A DNA stretch of 64,000 nucleotides from Nitratireductor pacificus pht-3B (GCF_000300335.1 NZ_AMRM01000004.1:1-64000); one strand, 5' to 3'; positions 23,860 through 34,741 are shown, counted from the first letter of the stretch. Made by a program: numbers and translations. Notes: generated by a model not told the origin, from the letters alone.

Positions 23860-25395
23860 CTACTTGATCGTCACCGCGCTCAGGCCGAACAGCGAGCCGG
23901 TCGGCGTCGCGACGAAGCCGTCCACGTTCTGCTGCTGCGCGGTGTAGATGTAGGACGTGTAGAGCCAGACCCATGGCGACATCTCGGCGAGGTGCTTCTC
24001 GAACGCGGCGAAGATCTCCTTGCGCTTCGCCGGGTCGGTCTCGACGCGGCCCTTCTGCATCAGGTCGTCGAGCGTGTCGTCGATATAGTTCGCCACCTTC
24101 TGCAGATTGCCGTCCTTGGTCCAGTAGCGGTTGTACATGGAATAGGGATCGGCCCGGCCGCCATTGAGCGCCACGGCCATGTCGAAATCGCCCTTCAGCC
24201 AGGTGTCGATATAGACGTTCAGCTCCATCATCTTGATATCGAGCTTGATGCCGATCTCGGCGAGCTGCGACTGGATGACCTGCGCTTCAGCAGCCGCTGT
24301 CGGCGGCTCGCCCGTGGCGGCGATGACGGTGGCCGAGAAGCCCTCCGCATGACCGGCATCGGCCAGAAGCTGCTTCGCCTTCTCGACGTCGCGCTCGTAG
24401 CAGAAGAGTTCGGCCGGATCGGTGGCGTAGGCCGGCATGGTCAGCGGGCCGGCCACCTTGCCTTCGCCGAGCAGCGCCGTGTCGAGCACGTCCTGCCGGT
24501 CGATGGCGCAGGAGATCGCCTGGCGCACGCCCAGCTCGGTCATCGGCGAGCGCGACGGGTTGAGCTGCAGGACGTGGTAGTTGAGCACCGGCGTGCGGTC
24601 GAGCGTCAGGCTCGCCTCGTTGGGAACCAGCGTGGCCACCAGCGGATCGTTTATCAGGGCGAAATCCACCTGTTTCGTGCGCAGCGCCGCGAGGATCGCC
24701 GTCTCGTCGGGCAGGACGCTGATGTCGATGCCGTCGACGGAGACCGTGCCGCCGGCCCAGTCCTTGTTGGCGCTGAGGACTTCCTTGGCGTTCGGCTCCC
24801 ATGATTCCAGCTTGAAGGGGCCGGAGCCGATCGCCTTGGTGCCGATGCCGCCGGACGCGATCTCGCTGGCCGGAACGACGGCGGCGTTGATGCTGGTCAT
24901 TGCGGTCAGGATCGGCACGTCCGGCTGCGACAGGTTGAACACGGCGGTGGTCTCGTCGGGCGTGTCGATGCTCGCGATGGAGAGGAAGTTCGCGCGCGCG
25001 GCAGCACCCGTCTCCTCCGCCATCAGGCGCTCGAACGAGGCCTTGACGTCGGCCGAGGTGACCTTCTCGCCGTTCTGGAATTTCGCGTCGGGATCGAGCT
25101 TGAAGGTCAGCGTCTTGCCGTCCTCGGCGAATTCCCAGGACTGGGCGAGCGCCGGAATGATGGTCAGATCGCTGTCGAGGCGCACCAGCGGCTCGTAGAT
25201 CAGTTCAAGCAGGCGGATCGAGGAAAACGCCGTCTGCTTGTGCGGGTCGAGGCCCGTCGCGTCCTGCGACCATGCCATGCGCAGCGTCGCGGCGGCGACA
25301 GGCGCGGTGAGCGTGGCGGCGCCGAGCATCGCGGCGAGCGCGACGCCGGAGGCGATCCTTCTGGCGGCCCCTGTCTGGAAAAACGGCAGTCCCAT
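23860..25395 (-). CDS. Periplasmic substrate-binding protein, SBP family 5
   Basis: Peptide-type extracytoplasmic binding protein of 511 residues. It carries a signal peptide with a hydrophobic stretch at about 12-35 (cleavage near VAA|ATLRM), then the family 5 pattern: WSQDATGLDPHKQTAFSS, LVRLDSDLTIIPALAQSWEF, FHL-like FKLDPDAKFQNGEKVTSADV. GGGAGAAGCACC precedes the ATG. It is encoded between murQ and the permeases and so belongs to the recycling locus. The ligand could be a muropeptide or a sugar-linked peptide, which is inferred from position only. Confidence 0.9.
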   Translation of the reverse strand: MGLPFFQTGAARRIASGVALAAMLGAATLTAPVAAATLRMAWSQDATGLDPHKQTAFSSIRLLELIYEPLVRLDSDLTIIPALAQSWEFAEDGKTLTFKLDPDAKFQNGEKVTSADVKASFERLMAEETGAAARANFLSIASIDTPDETTAVFNLSQPDVPILTAMTSINAAVVPASEIASGGIGTKAIGSGPFKLESWEPNAKEVLSANKDWAGGTVSVDGIDISVLPDETAILAALRTKQVDFALINDPLVATLVPNEASLTLDRTPVLNYHVLQLNPSRSPMTELGVRQAISCAIDRQDVLDTALLGEGKVAGPLTMPAYATDPAELFCYERDVEKAKQLLADAGHAEGFSATVIAATGEPPTAAAEAQVIQSQLAEIGIKLDIKMMELNVYIDTWLKGDFDMAVALNGGRADPYSMYNRYWTKDGNLQKVANYIDDTLDDLMQKGRVETDPAKRKEIFAAFEKHLAEMSPWVWLYTSYIYTAQQQNVDGFVATPTGSLFGLSAVTIK

Positions 25396-25449
25396 GGTGC
25401 TTCTCCCTCTGAGAAAGATGATTGCCCTGCGGCCGGTCAGCCGGTCGCC

Positions 25450-26403
25450 TTAGCCATTACCATTATTAAGCTCCGCAGCTTCCCGCTGTCTCTCGTTTAT
25501 TGCCTGGCGCAGGAAGCCGCCGGCACGCGCCAGCGCGGCGCGCGCCTCGTTCACCTCCATGCCGGTGATGACGATGAGGATGGCCAGCTTCACATCGTTG
25601 CCGGTGGCCTTGAGGCAGGCGCCCGCCTCCGCGACGCTGCAGCCCGTCGCCTCGACGACGATGCGCACCGCGCGGGCCAGCAGCTTCTGGTTGCTCACCG
25701 TCAGGTCGACCATCAGGTTCTGGTAGATCTTGCCCATGCGGATCATGCTTGCCGTGGAAAGCATGTTGAGAATGAGCTTCTGCGCCGTGCCCGATTTCAT
25801 GCGCGTCGAGCCGGTCAGGATCTCGGGGCCGACGACCGGCGCAATGGCCAGTTCCGCGATGCCGCCGATGACGGAATCGGGATTGCAGGAGAGCGCGACG
25901 GTCGCCGCACCGATCTCCCTGGCATAGGTGAGGCCGCCGATGACGAAGGGGGTGCGCCCGCTGACGGCGATGCCGACAACCACGTCGCGCGCGGTCAGAC
26001 CCACATCGGCCAATGCCTGCCGGCCCTGCTCCGGATCGTCCTCGGCGCCTTCGATGGCGCGGGTCATGGCCTCGGGGCCGCCGGCGATCAGGCCGAACAC
26101 CATGTCTTCGGGAACGCTGAAGGTGGGGGGGCATTCGGATGCGTCGAGAATGCCGAGCCGCCCGCTGGTGCCGGCGCCCATATAGATCAGGCGGCCGCCC
26201 TTCTGGAAGGATGCAACGATCCTGTCGACCGCGGCGGCGATCTCGGGGATCACCTTCCTGACGGCCAGCGGGACATTGCCGTCCTCGTCATTGATCAGCC
26301 CGAGAATGTCGGAAGTCGACTGCAGGTCTATCTGCATGGTCTTCGGGTTGCGGCCCTCCGACACCAGTTTGTCCAGTTCGGACATCAACGCTTGCTCGTG
26401 CAT
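25450..26403 (-). CDS. murQ: N-acetylmuramic acid 6-phosphate etherase MurQ
   Basis: Cleaves the lactyl ether of MurNAc-6-phosphate, giving GlcNAc-6-phosphate and D-lactate. The SIS domain carries [21 protein letters not shown] in two parts, [18 protein letters not shown], and [17 protein letters not shown], all close to E. coli MurQ, with the catalytic Glu in DASEC. The start at 26403 is preferred because AGAAG precedes it and family similarity begins shortly after; an extension to 26493 is unsupported. It has its own promoter and a candidate operator upstream (26583-26633) and leads the importer operon. It uses the product of AnmK. Confidence 0.95.
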   Translation of the reverse strand: MHEQALMSELDKLVSEGRNPKTMQIDLQSTSDILGLINDEDGNVPLAVRKVIPEIAAAVDRIVASFQKGGRLIYMGAGTSGRLGILDASECPPTFSVPEDMVFGLIAGGPEAMTRAIEGAEDDPEQGRQALADVGLTARDVVVGIAVSGRTPFVIGGLTYAREIGAATVALSCNPDSVIGGIAELAIAPVVGPEILTGSTRMKSGTAQKLILNMLSTASMIRMGKIYQNLMVDLTVSNQKLLARAVRIVVEATGCSVAEAGACLKATGNDVKLAILIVITGMEVNEARAALARAGGFLRQAINERQREAAELNNGNG

Positions 26404-26582
26404 GACTTCTTCTCGAAAGACACCGGCCGGATCGCGGGCGACCGGAATTGGCATTTCCAGCAGGGAGGAGAAGACCGCGCCGGCAAGCGGCATGCCTAAG
26501 AGCCGCCGCTTGTGCGGCGGCAGGGCATCGACTGCGGCGCCGTGTTTTTCTTCGCGCCTTCCCTGTTGTCCTGCCTCAAAGG

Positions 26583-26609
26583 GTTATAATTGAAAATTCC
26601 AACTGTCAA
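26583..26609 (-). promoter_or_regulatory. Probable promoter of the murQ-importer operon
   Basis: On the minus strand TTGACA (26604-26609) and TATAAC (26583-26588) are 15 bases apart. The spacer is short, and an imperfect palindrome (TTGGAATTTTCAA) lies in it. The GGAATA-N3-TATTCC palindrome lies ten bases upstream of the -35 element. Confidence 0.55.
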
Positions 26610-26618
26610 TCATATTAA

Positions 26619-26633
26619 GGAATAATGTATTCC
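26619..26633. promoter_or_regulatory. Candidate MurR/RpiR operator, copy 1
   Basis: Perfect inverted repeat GGAATA-ATG-TATTCC just upstream of the murQ promoter. The same palindrome with a different centre (GGAATA-TAT-TATTCC) lies in the murA/regulator divergent promoter at 28867-28881. Shared arms at both promoters of one locus suggest binding by the RpiR-family regulator encoded at 28945. Confidence 0.65.
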
Positions 26634-27529
26634 TATCCGACAGACGGTCCCGCCGCCCTCCGGGCCAGGATGATCGCCCCGGAAACGGCGTCCCCGTCGG
26701 CCGGTTTCAGCCGCCGGCGGACATCGGGGGAAAGCCATGGCTCCAGCGGCCCGGAGAGGCCGCCCAGCAGGGTCACGCGCGGCGCGCCCTTGTCGAACAG
26801 CGCGCGCACCAGCATGTCGATCTGCCCGGCGGCGGTCTGGACGATGCGCCGCGCTGCGGCGTCGCCCTGGTCGGCGTGGCGCAGCACCATCGGCGCGAAG
26901 GTGGCGTAGTCGGTCGCGGTCGCGCGGTCCATCCAGTGAACGACCTCGGCGGGGTCGCCGCCAAAGCGCTGCATCACCTCAGCCAGCAGCGCGCCGCGCT
27001 CGATGCGTTCGTCATGCGCCTGCAGGGCGAGCCGCAGCGCCATCAGCCCGATATCCGCGCCGCTGCCTTCGTCCGAGATCGGGAAGCCGTAGCCGCCGAG
27101 GCGCAGGTCGCGCCCATCGACGAAGCCCAGCCCGACGGAACCGGTCCCGGCGATGACGATCGCCCCGTCTCGGCCCGAATGCGCGCCGAGGCAGGCGCCG
27201 ATGCCGTCGCTGACGAAGGCGATGCTGGCGAACGGATGGTCGAGCGCGTTGAGGGCCTCCAGCGATCCCTTGCGGCTCATGCCGGCAAGCCCGATGCCGG
27301 CATGAATGCGGGCGATGCCGGCGTCATCCAGTCCCGCTTCCGCGATGGCCGCGGAGAAGGCCCGAGAGACGGAGGCCCAGGCTTCCTCGATGCCGAGCCG
27401 CGTCGTGGCCGGCCCGGAAAGCCCCTGGCCGAGCACGGAGCCGGCCTCGTTCTCGATGCGGGCGCGACAGCCCGTCCCGCCGCCGTCGACGCCGAGGAAA
27501 TACTGCGTGTTTTCCGTGGTCTTGCCCAT
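26633..27529 (-). CDS. BadF/BcrA-type sugar kinase (GlcNAc/MurNAc kinase-like)
   Basis: ATPase of the BadF/BadG/BcrA family, 298 residues, of the kind that includes N-acetylglucosamine and N-acetylmuramic acid kinases. The N-terminal phosphate motif is FLGVDGGGTGCRARI, followed by AGTGSVGLGFVDG and GGYGFPISDEGSGADIGL, typical of this sugar-kinase branch. The start at 27529 leaves a four-base gap after murA, so the two are cotranscribed. In the pathway it could phosphorylate free GlcNAc or MurNAc released from imported fragments. Which sugar it uses cannot be told from sequence. Confidence 0.82.
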   Translation of the reverse strand: MGKTTENTQYFLGVDGGGTGCRARIENEAGSVLGQGLSGPATTRLGIEEAWASVSRAFSAAIAEAGLDDAGIARIHAGIGLAGMSRKGSLEALNALDHPFASIAFVSDGIGACLGAHSGRDGAIVIAGTGSVGLGFVDGRDLRLGGYGFPISDEGSGADIGLMALRLALQAHDERIERGALLAEVMQRFGGDPAEVVHWMDRATATDYATFAPMVLRHADQGDAAARRIVQTAAGQIDMLVRALFDKGAPRVTLLGGLSGPLEPWLSPDVRRRLKPADGDAVSGAIILARRAAGPSVG

Positions 27530-27533
27530 GATG

Positions 27534-28790
<1,257 letters not shown>

Positions 28791-28866
28791 GGCTGGGCCT
28801 CTCGGAATGGGATGCCGGAACCGTCGCGACCGTTCCCCAGAGTATTCCATTGTATCGACGGTCGGC

Positions 28867-28881
28867 GGAATATATTATTCC
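28867..28881. promoter_or_regulatory. Candidate MurR/RpiR operator, copy 2
   Basis: GGAATA-TAT-TATTCC in the 154-base gap between the divergent murA and rpiR-type genes. An isolated half-site TATTCC lies at 28843-28848. It lies where it could control both directions. Confidence 0.65.
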
Positions 28882-28944
28882 TTCGCTGATTTCATCGGCC
28901 GTGTCCAGTCGCCGGTTGCCGGCGCGAAGCTCCGAAGGAAACGG

Positions 28945-29793
28945 ATGTCAATTCTCAAGATCATCGCCGCGAAGCTGGAAACCATGGCGCCCGCCGACCA
29001 GCAGATCGGTCAGTTCATCATCGACAATCCGGATGGCATGCTGCGCCTCTCCTCCGCGGCGCTGGCGGAGGAAACCGGGCGCAGCCAGTCGAGCGTCGTC
29101 AAGTTCAGCCAGAAGCTCGGCTTCGCTGGCTATCAGGATCTCAAGCTCGCCGTCAGCCGCGCGAAGGCGCAGGAATGGCAGGTGCCGCCCGGCATGATTC
29201 ACAGCACCATCGAGGTGGACGACAATTATGCGACGGTGCTGCAGAAGCTGATCGGCAGCAAGCTTCTGTCCATGCAGGAAACCATCGCCGCCAACGGCGA
29301 GGATGCGATGGCGCAGGCGCTGGCAATGCTGGACGGCGCGCGCCGCATCCACATCGCCGGCGTCGGTGCATCGTCGCTGGTCGCCCGCGATTTCTCCTAC
29401 AAGCTGCAGAAGCTCGGCCGTTATGCGCTGCACGTCAGTGACAGCCATGTACAGATGGCGAATGTCTCGACGCTGGGGAGCGATGACGTCGTTTTCGCCC
29501 TGTCCTATTCGGGGACGAGCATCGAGACCCTGCGCATCGCCGAACTCGCCAAGGCGCGCGGCGCGGCCGTGATCTCCGTGACGGGGTTGCAGGACAATCC
29601 GCTGATGCGGCTGGCCGACATCCGCCTGCACACGGTCGCGGACGAGGAGCGGGCACGCTCGTCGGCGATCACCGCGCGCGACGCGCAGCTCGCCGTCACG
29701 GACCTCCTGTTCATCCTGCTGGTTCAGCGCCAGCCGGACGCCAACGAGTATGTTCACAACAGCGAGGCGTCCGTAGCAGTTCTCAAGGTTTGA
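28945..29793 (+). CDS. RpiR/MurR-family transcriptional regulator
   Basis: A 282-residue regulator: N-terminal helix-turn-helix of the RpiR type at about 1-75 (AALAEETGRSQSSVVKFSQKLGF) and a C-terminal SIS sugar-phosphate-binding domain at about 120-260 (IHIAGVGASSLVARDFSYKL, ALSYSGTSIETLRIAELAKARG). E. coli MurR of this family represses murPQ and responds to MurNAc-6-phosphate. The ATG at 28945 follows GAAGGAAACG. Divergent from murA and next to two matching palindromes, it is the obvious regulator of the recycling locus. Confidence 0.9.
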   Translation: MSILKIIAAKLETMAPADQQIGQFIIDNPDGMLRLSSAALAEETGRSQSSVVKFSQKLGFAGYQDLKLAVSRAKAQEWQVPPGMIHSTIEVDDNYATVLQKLIGSKLLSMQETIAANGEDAMAQALAMLDGARRIHIAGVGASSLVARDFSYKLQKLGRYALHVSDSHVQMANVSTLGSDDVVFALSYSGTSIETLRIAELAKARGAAVISVTGLQDNPLMRLADIRLHTVADEERARSSAITARDAQLAVTDLLFILLVQRQPDANEYVHNSEASVAVLKV

Positions 29794-30011
29794 TCCGGTA
29801 AAGTGGTGCTTGGGAAATGAAAGTTGTAGAGATAACAAAGAATTAGCCGTTCCTTTCCGGCTTGGCGATTATTCGGTTTGGCTTATTAATTTCCATCCAG
29901 ATTGTATTTGTCTTATCGGACGCGCTGTCCGTAGACTTCCTCCCGTCGAGCCGTTTCTCGGCAAACCGGCGCCGTGGCGGCTTCCCCGCCCGGAGCGCCG
30001 ACCAGGGAGGA

Positions 30012-30845
30012 ATGACATTGGTTTCTGCGCAGCCTGCGGGGTTCGGGCATGACACGCGTCATGAGCTGATCCGCTTCGAGAACGTCTCGAAGACGTTCGA
30101 ACTTTCCGACCGCACGGTGCGTGCGGTGGAGAATGTGAATCTCAGCGTCGCCAGGGGCGAGTTCGTGGTGCTGGTCGGGCCGTCCGGCTGTGGCAAATCC
30201 ACGCTTCTGAACATGGCCGCCGGCCTGTTCCACCCTACCTCGGGCGAGGTCTACTACAATGGGAGCCTGGTCGACGGCTACAATCTGAAGACCGGCTACA
30301 TGACGCAGAACGATCATCTCCTGCCCTGGCGCGACGTGGTCGGCAACATTTCCACGCCGCTCGAAATCCGCGGCCTTGCCCGGGGGACGCGCGAGGCGCG
30401 GGTCGAGCAGCTGATCGATCTGGTCGGCCTGCAGGGTTTCGAGCGGTCCTATCCCTCCCAGCTCTCGGGCGGCATGCGCAAGCGCACCGCTCTGGCGCGT
30501 CTCCTGGCCTACGACCCGGAGACGCTGCTTCTCGACGAGCCCTTCGCCGCCCTCGACGCGCAGCTCAGGCTCAACATGCAGATCGAGCTGCTGCGCATCA
30601 GCCGCTCGCTGAACAAGACCATCCTGTTCGTGACGCACGATCTCGACGAGGCGGTCGCCCTGTCGGACCGTTCCGTGGTGTTCTCGCCGCGGCCCGGTCA
30701 CATCCGGCACATTGCTGACACGCCGCTGCCGCGCGACCGCAACCTGACGACGCTGCGCCACGATCCGCTCTACACGAGAATGACCGCCGAGCTCTGGGAT
30801 CTCATCATGCCCACGCTGCAAGAAACCCGGGGAGAGGCATCATGA
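30012..30845 (+). CDS. NitT/TauT-type ABC transporter ATP-binding protein
   Basis: ATPase of 277 residues from the nitrate/sulfonate/taurine family. Walker A is GPSGCGKSTLLNM, Q-loop MTQNDHLLPWRDV, signature LSGGMRKRTALAR (Met in place of the usual Gln), Walker B LLLDEPFAALD, and the switch His in FVTHDLDEAV. GGGAGG lies immediately before the ATG at 30012; a TTG six bases on is an alternative start. It overlaps the permease gene by four bases (ATGA). First gene of a cluster ending in a nitrilase. Confidence 0.92.
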   Translation: MTLVSAQPAGFGHDTRHELIRFENVSKTFELSDRTVRAVENVNLSVARGEFVVLVGPSGCGKSTLLNMAAGLFHPTSGEVYYNGSLVDGYNLKTGYMTQNDHLLPWRDVVGNISTPLEIRGLARGTREARVEQLIDLVGLQGFERSYPSQLSGGMRKRTALARLLAYDPETLLLDEPFAALDAQLRLNMQIELLRISRSLNKTILFVTHDLDEAVALSDRSVVFSPRPGHIRHIADTPLPRDRNLTTLRHDPLYTRMTAELWDLIMPTLQETRGEAS

Positions 30846-31714
30846 CCAATGCCGAGATCGGCTACGCGCCGGCGAGCGACGAGAAGGTGGCGGAGGACCG
30901 CAAGCGGCGCATGGACAAGGCGCGCCAGGCGCGCACGCGCGAGCGGGTCAAGCTGAACCTCATCCGGCTCCTGATGATCGGCGGCTTCTTCGCCCTGTGG
31001 GAATTCGCCTCCGGGCGGCTGATCGCGCCCTTCTTCATCTCCGCGCCGAGCGCCATCTTCCGCCGCCTCGGCGGGTGGATATGGAGCGGCGACATCTTCT
31101 ACCACATGGGCATCACCGCGACGGAGGCCTGCGCCGGCCTTTTGCTGGGGAGCGTCTTCGGCATCGTGGTCGGCACGATCCTCGGCCGCCGGCCTTTCCT
31201 TGCCAGGCTGCTCGATCCGATCATCACCACCTTCTACAGCCTGCCGAAAGTGGCGCTGGCGCCCCTGTTCATCCTCTGGATCGGCATCGGCATGGACATG
31301 AAGATCACCTTCACGGCGGCGATCGTCTTCTTTCTGGTGTTCCTCAACACCTATACGGGCGTGCGCAATGTCAGCCGCGAGCTGATCTCGATCCTCTATC
31401 TGATGGGCGCCAACGAGATGCAGGTGCTGCGGCGCGTGGTGCTGCCCTCGGCGATCACCTGGGTCTTCGCCGGCCTGCGTATCTCCGTGCCCTATTCACT
31501 GATCGGCGCCATCGTCGGGGAGCTGATGGCGTCGAACAAGGGACTGGGCGCGCTTCTGGTGCGCGCCCAAGGCGAGTTCGACACCGCCGGCGTGTTCGCC
31601 GCGCTGGTGGCGATCATGGTGCTGGCAGTGATCTTCAACACGGCCGTCAGGCTGCTGGAACGCCGCCTGATGCCATGGAAATCCGCCGAACAGGAGCTCG
31701 AGGGAGCTGTCTGA
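30842..31714 (+). CDS. NitT/TauT-type ABC transporter permease
   Basis: Inner-membrane permease of 290 residues with six helices after a charged N-terminus of about 35 residues. It contains ATEACAGLLLGSVFGIVVGT, FYSLPKVALAPLFILWIGIG and the EAA-like LMGANEMQVLRRVVLPSAITW, all typical of SsuC/TauC-type permeases. Works with the ATPase 30012-30845 and the binding protein 31750-32802. Confidence 0.92.
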   Translation: MTNAEIGYAPASDEKVAEDRKRRMDKARQARTRERVKLNLIRLLMIGGFFALWEFASGRLIAPFFISAPSAIFRRLGGWIWSGDIFYHMGITATEACAGLLLGSVFGIVVGTILGRRPFLARLLDPIITTFYSLPKVALAPLFILWIGIGMDMKITFTAAIVFFLVFLNTYTGVRNVSRELISILYLMGANEMQVLRRVVLPSAITWVFAGLRISVPYSLIGAIVGELMASNKGLGALLVRAQGEFDTAGVFAALVAIMVLAVIFNTAVRLLERRLMPWKSAEQELEGAV

Positions 31715-31749
31715 AGACAGGCGGGAACAACCCAACGGGAGGAATGACA

Positions 31750-32802
31750 ATGGACTACAACAGGATACGCCTAGCCGTCGCGGGGGTGTTTGCCGGCGCA
31801 ATGGCTCTTTGCGCGAGCGCTGCGCTGGCGAATGACAAGATCCGCGTCGGTCTGTCGAGCGACGGCCTACTGTTCGTACCGGCCTTCGTCGCCGATGTGA
31901 TGGGCTATTACGAGGAGGAGGGCCTCGACGTCGAGCTGACCATTCTCGGCGGCGCGACCAAGGTCTATGCGGCGCTGGTCAGCGGCGAGGTCGAGTTCAG
32001 CATCTCGTCCTCCGTCTCCATCTTGCGCGGCCGGGCCGGTGGCACCGACATGACCATGCTCGGCGCTGCGATGGACCAGCACGCCTCCAACATCGTCGCC
32101 ACGCGCCAATGGTTCGAGAAGACCGGCCTGACCAGGGACAGCACCTACGAGGAACGCCTGAAGGCGTTGAAGGGTATCACCATCGCCGTCGCCTCGGCGG
32201 CCGGCGGCAGCGCGCAGCTGGTGCGGTTTCTCGCCGGCGAGGCGGGCGTCGATCCCGAACGCGACATGACGCTGACCGTTCTCGGTGTCGGCGACACGAC
32301 GCTTGCCGCCTTCGCCCGCCGCCGCGTCGACGCCATCACCCATTCCTCGCCCGTCGCCGTCCAGGCGATCCGCGAGCATGACGGGGTGATGCTGTTCCAC
32401 ATGTCGGGCGGCCAGGTGCCTGCCTACAACGGCTTCCTCTACCTGACCTATACCGGCCTCGAGAGCTGGATCAAGGAACACGAGGACCAGACGGTCCGCT
32501 TCCTGCGGGCGATGCAGAAGGCCCACAAGGCGATCCGCGACCCGGCGACGGCCGAAGCGGTGCGCGACAAGGTGCATGCCAAGTACCACGCCAGGATCGA
32601 CGATGCCCTCTACGCCGACGCCTGGGCGGATTACGCCAGCGCCTTCCCAGCGTCCATCGAGATCAACGGCGAGATGGTCGACCGCGTCAACGAACTCGCC
32701 GCCAAGGTGGAGAACGCCGACCCGGTCCTGCCGGAGCACGTGGCCGCCTCATGGACCAACGACTATGCCGCCGAAGCGGCGAAGGGCCTGAACGCCAACT
32801 GA
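31750..32802 (+). CDS. ABC transporter substrate-binding protein (NMT1/ThiY-like)
   Basis: Periplasmic binding protein of about 350 residues. The signal peptide ends near ALA|NDK at residue 27. The mature start KIRVGLSSDGLLFVPAFVADVMGYYEEEGLDVEL is the hallmark of the NMT1/ThiY/SsuA group in pieces, followed by GATKVYAALVSGEVEFSI. I prefer the ATG at 31750 because the GGGAGG site lies seven bases upstream, whereas the ATG at 31744 is only one or two bases from it. Ligand unknown; taurine, nitrile-derived or pyrimidine-like compounds are all possible. Confidence 0.88.
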   Translation: MDYNRIRLAVAGVFAGAMALCASAALANDKIRVGLSSDGLLFVPAFVADVMGYYEEEGLDVELTILGGATKVYAALVSGEVEFSISSSVSILRGRAGGTDMTMLGAAMDQHASNIVATRQWFEKTGLTRDSTYEERLKALKGITIAVASAAGGSAQLVRFLAGEAGVDPERDMTLTVLGVGDTTLAAFARRRVDAITHSSPVAVQAIREHDGVMLFHMSGGQVPAYNGFLYLTYTGLESWIKEHEDQTVRFLRAMQKAHKAIRDPATAEAVRDKVHAKYHARIDDALYADAWADYASAFPASIEINGEMVDRVNELAAKVENADPVLPEHVAASWTNDYAAEAAKGLNAN

Positions 32803-32911
32803 CAACCACCACATCGCGGAACCGGCCCAGACTGGCGCGCGGCGCCGGTTCCCCTTCGCTCAACCGAATTTTCAACCAGCCAGACTCTCTCAACCAGAAT
32901 GGAGACCGAAC

Positions 32912-33265
32912 GTGACATCGACAGAACTGACGCCGCAGATCGTCCTGATCATCGAATATGAAGTGGCGGCGGAAAACCGGCCGCAGTTCATGAAGCTGAT
33001 GGCCGAGAGCTGCATCGACACCATCGCGGATGACGGCTGCGAGCGCATGGAGCTGTGTCAGCCCGTCTCCGGCGAGGACGGGTCCTATGTCCTGACGGAG
33101 CTGTGGCGCGACCAGTCCTGCATCGACAGGCACCGCATGAAGCCTGGCCATTCCAAGGTCCACGAGGATATCGACGCCCTGCTTTCGCGCAAGCGCGTGC
33201 TGAAGCTCAACACCTTCGCCGTCGACGGCTGGACGCAGGCCCCGCCGCGTCTCCAGAACGCCTGA
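32912..33265 (+). CDS. Antibiotic biosynthesis monooxygenase (ABM) domain protein
   Basis: Small ABM-fold protein of 117 residues, similar to YgiN-type quinol monooxygenases. The ferredoxin-like pattern appears as VLIIEYEVAAENRPQFMKLM, GCERMELCQPVSGEDGSYVLTELW in parts, and DRHRMKPGHSKVHEDI. The GTG start at 32912 has GGAG eight bases upstream. Encoded between the binding protein and RidA genes on the same strand. Members can be cofactor-free oxygenases or dimeric binding proteins; the role here is unknown. Confidence 0.75.
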   Translation: MTSTELTPQIVLIIEYEVAAENRPQFMKLMAESCIDTIADDGCERMELCQPVSGEDGSYVLTELWRDQSCIDRHRMKPGHSKVHEDIDALLSRKRVLKLNTFAVDGWTQAPPRLQNA

Positions 33266-33302
33266 ACCGAACCATTCTTTCACGCAAGGAGCATTGCCCA
33301 TC

Positions 33303-33653
33303 ATGATCAAGCGGGCCGAACCCACTCCCACCTTCCACCGCGTCGTCGAGCACAATGGAACGCTGCTTCTGGCCGGCGTCACCGGCGGCCGGCCGACCGA
33401 CGACATGGCAACGCAGACGGCGGCGGCGCTGGCTCGCATCGACGCGCTGCTTCTGGCGCACGGCTCCGACCGCGCGCATGTGCTGCACGCCACGGTGTAC
33501 ATCACCGACATGACGCTGAAGGACGAGATGAACAAGGCATGGCTGGCCTTCTTCGAAGCCGGCGCATTGCCTGCGCGCGCCACGCTGGGCGTGGCCGATC
33601 TCGGGCCGGGCGTGCTGATCGAAATCGTCGCCCAGGCGATCGTCAAGGATTGA
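33303..33653 (+). CDS. RidA/YjgF-family enamine-imine deaminase
   Basis: Trimeric Rid-family protein of 116 residues. It contains GTLLLAGVTGGRPTDDMATQTAAALARID, of which the central part is family typical, VLHATVYITDM, and the PARATLGVADL stretch with the Arg that binds the substrate carboxylate in RidA. Rid proteins hydrolyse reactive enamines/imines produced by PLP or oxidative enzymes. Its place in this cluster suggests the imported compound yields an imine during catabolism. ATG at 33303, AAGGAG 11 bases upstream. Confidence 0.85.
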   Translation: MIKRAEPTPTFHRVVEHNGTLLLAGVTGGRPTDDMATQTAAALARIDALLLAHGSDRAHVLHATVYITDMTLKDEMNKAWLAFFEAGALPARATLGVADLGPGVLIEIVAQAIVKD

Positions 33654-33769
33654 CGCCCGCCCCGCCAGGGCCGATCCTTCGGCCACGACGCGAAGGCCGA
33701 TCCTCCGGCCCGCGACACGCCGCACGGCAGCAAGGCTCCACCGCGTGCATGCCGCCGGCGGCTGAGGGG

Positions 33770-34741
33770 ATGGAAAGCAGGACTTTGGAGCCGCGGACGA
33801 ACATCAATCTCCGCCATATCAGGGCCTTCGTCTCGGTTGCCGAGCTGGGCAGCTTCACCCGCGCGGCGAACGCGCTTTCCATCTCGCAATCGGCACTCAC
33901 CGTCTCCGTCCGCCAGCTCGAGGACGATGTCGGGCTGACCCTGTTCCATCGCACCACCAGGCGCGTGACTCTGACCGAAGCCGGCGTCGAGTTCTTCCCG
34001 ACCGCGAGGCGGCTTCTGCGTGACTTCCATGCGGCCATCGCCGACATGCAGGCGATGGTGCATCTGCGGCGCGGGCGGGTCGGCGTCGCGGCGCTTCCCT
34101 CCGTCTCCGCCGAGTGGCTGCCGGCCATCGTGGCGCAGTTCTCGCGCGACTATCCCGGCATCAATGTCGAGGTGATCAGCGAGAACTCGCACGGCATTCA
34201 CCGCCGCGTCGCCTCCAAGGAGATCGATTTCGGCATCGTCGGCCAGATCCTGCCCGACGCGGACATCAGCCACCAGAAAGTGGTGTCGCAGCCGGTGGCG
34301 CTGGTTTGCCCGCCCGACCATCCGCTTGCCGGCAAGCCCGACCCGGTCTGCTGGGCGGACCTGAAGGGCAGCGTCTTCATCCACGCCGGCAACGACGACT
34401 GCATCCGTGCCGTGCTGGAGAAGGTGCCGTCACTCTCCGACACGCTGCTGGAGACGCGCTACCGCGCGAACAAGGCCGACATCGTCGCCGCGATGGTGCG
34501 CGAGGGGATCGGCGTGACGGCGGTGACGCCGGTCATCCTGCCGCGCGACATCCGCCGGCAGCTGGTCGTCCGCGCATTGCGCAAGCCTGACATGGCGCGC
34601 ACGATCTATCTCATCCGACGCCGGGGAAGGGTTCTTTCGCCGGCCGCCGAGCTGTTCATGAAGCAGGCCCTGGCGGCGATCCGCGGCACGCCGCACGCCG
34701 AACAGAACGATAGTCTCCCGCCTGCCGCGTCGATCGCCTGA
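33770..34741 (+). CDS. LysR-family transcriptional regulator
   Basis: LTTR of about 323 residues. The winged helix covers about 12-70 with INLRHIRAFVSVAELGSF and ALSISQSALTVSVRQLEDDVG. The effector domain begins near VGVAALPSVSAEWLPAI. Two starts are possible, 33749 and 33770; I use 33770, though GAGGGG is adjacent to it. It is on the same strand as the ABC/RidA genes and the nitrilase and sits between them, so it is the likely regulator of one or both. Confidence 0.86.
   Translation: MESRTLEPRTNINLRHIRAFVSVAELGSFTRAANALSISQSALTVSVRQLEDDVGLTLFHRTTRRVTLTEAGVEFFPTARRLLRDFHAAIADMQAMVHLRRGRVGVAALPSVSAEWLPAIVAQFSRDYPGINVEVISENSHGIHRRVASKEIDFGIVGQILPDADISHQKVVSQPVALVCPPDHPLAGKPDPVCWADLKGSVFIHAGNDDCIRAVLEKVPSLSDTLLETRYRANKADIVAAMVREGIGVTAVTPVILPRDIRRQLVVRALRKPDMARTIYLIRRRGRVLSPAAELFMKQALAAIRGTPHAEQNDSLPPAASIA

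Noticed and set aside
30997..31749. Long N-terminal extension of the NMT1-type binding protein
   Set aside because: It overlaps the permease gene out of frame; the signal peptide and ribosome site place the start at 31750 or 31744.
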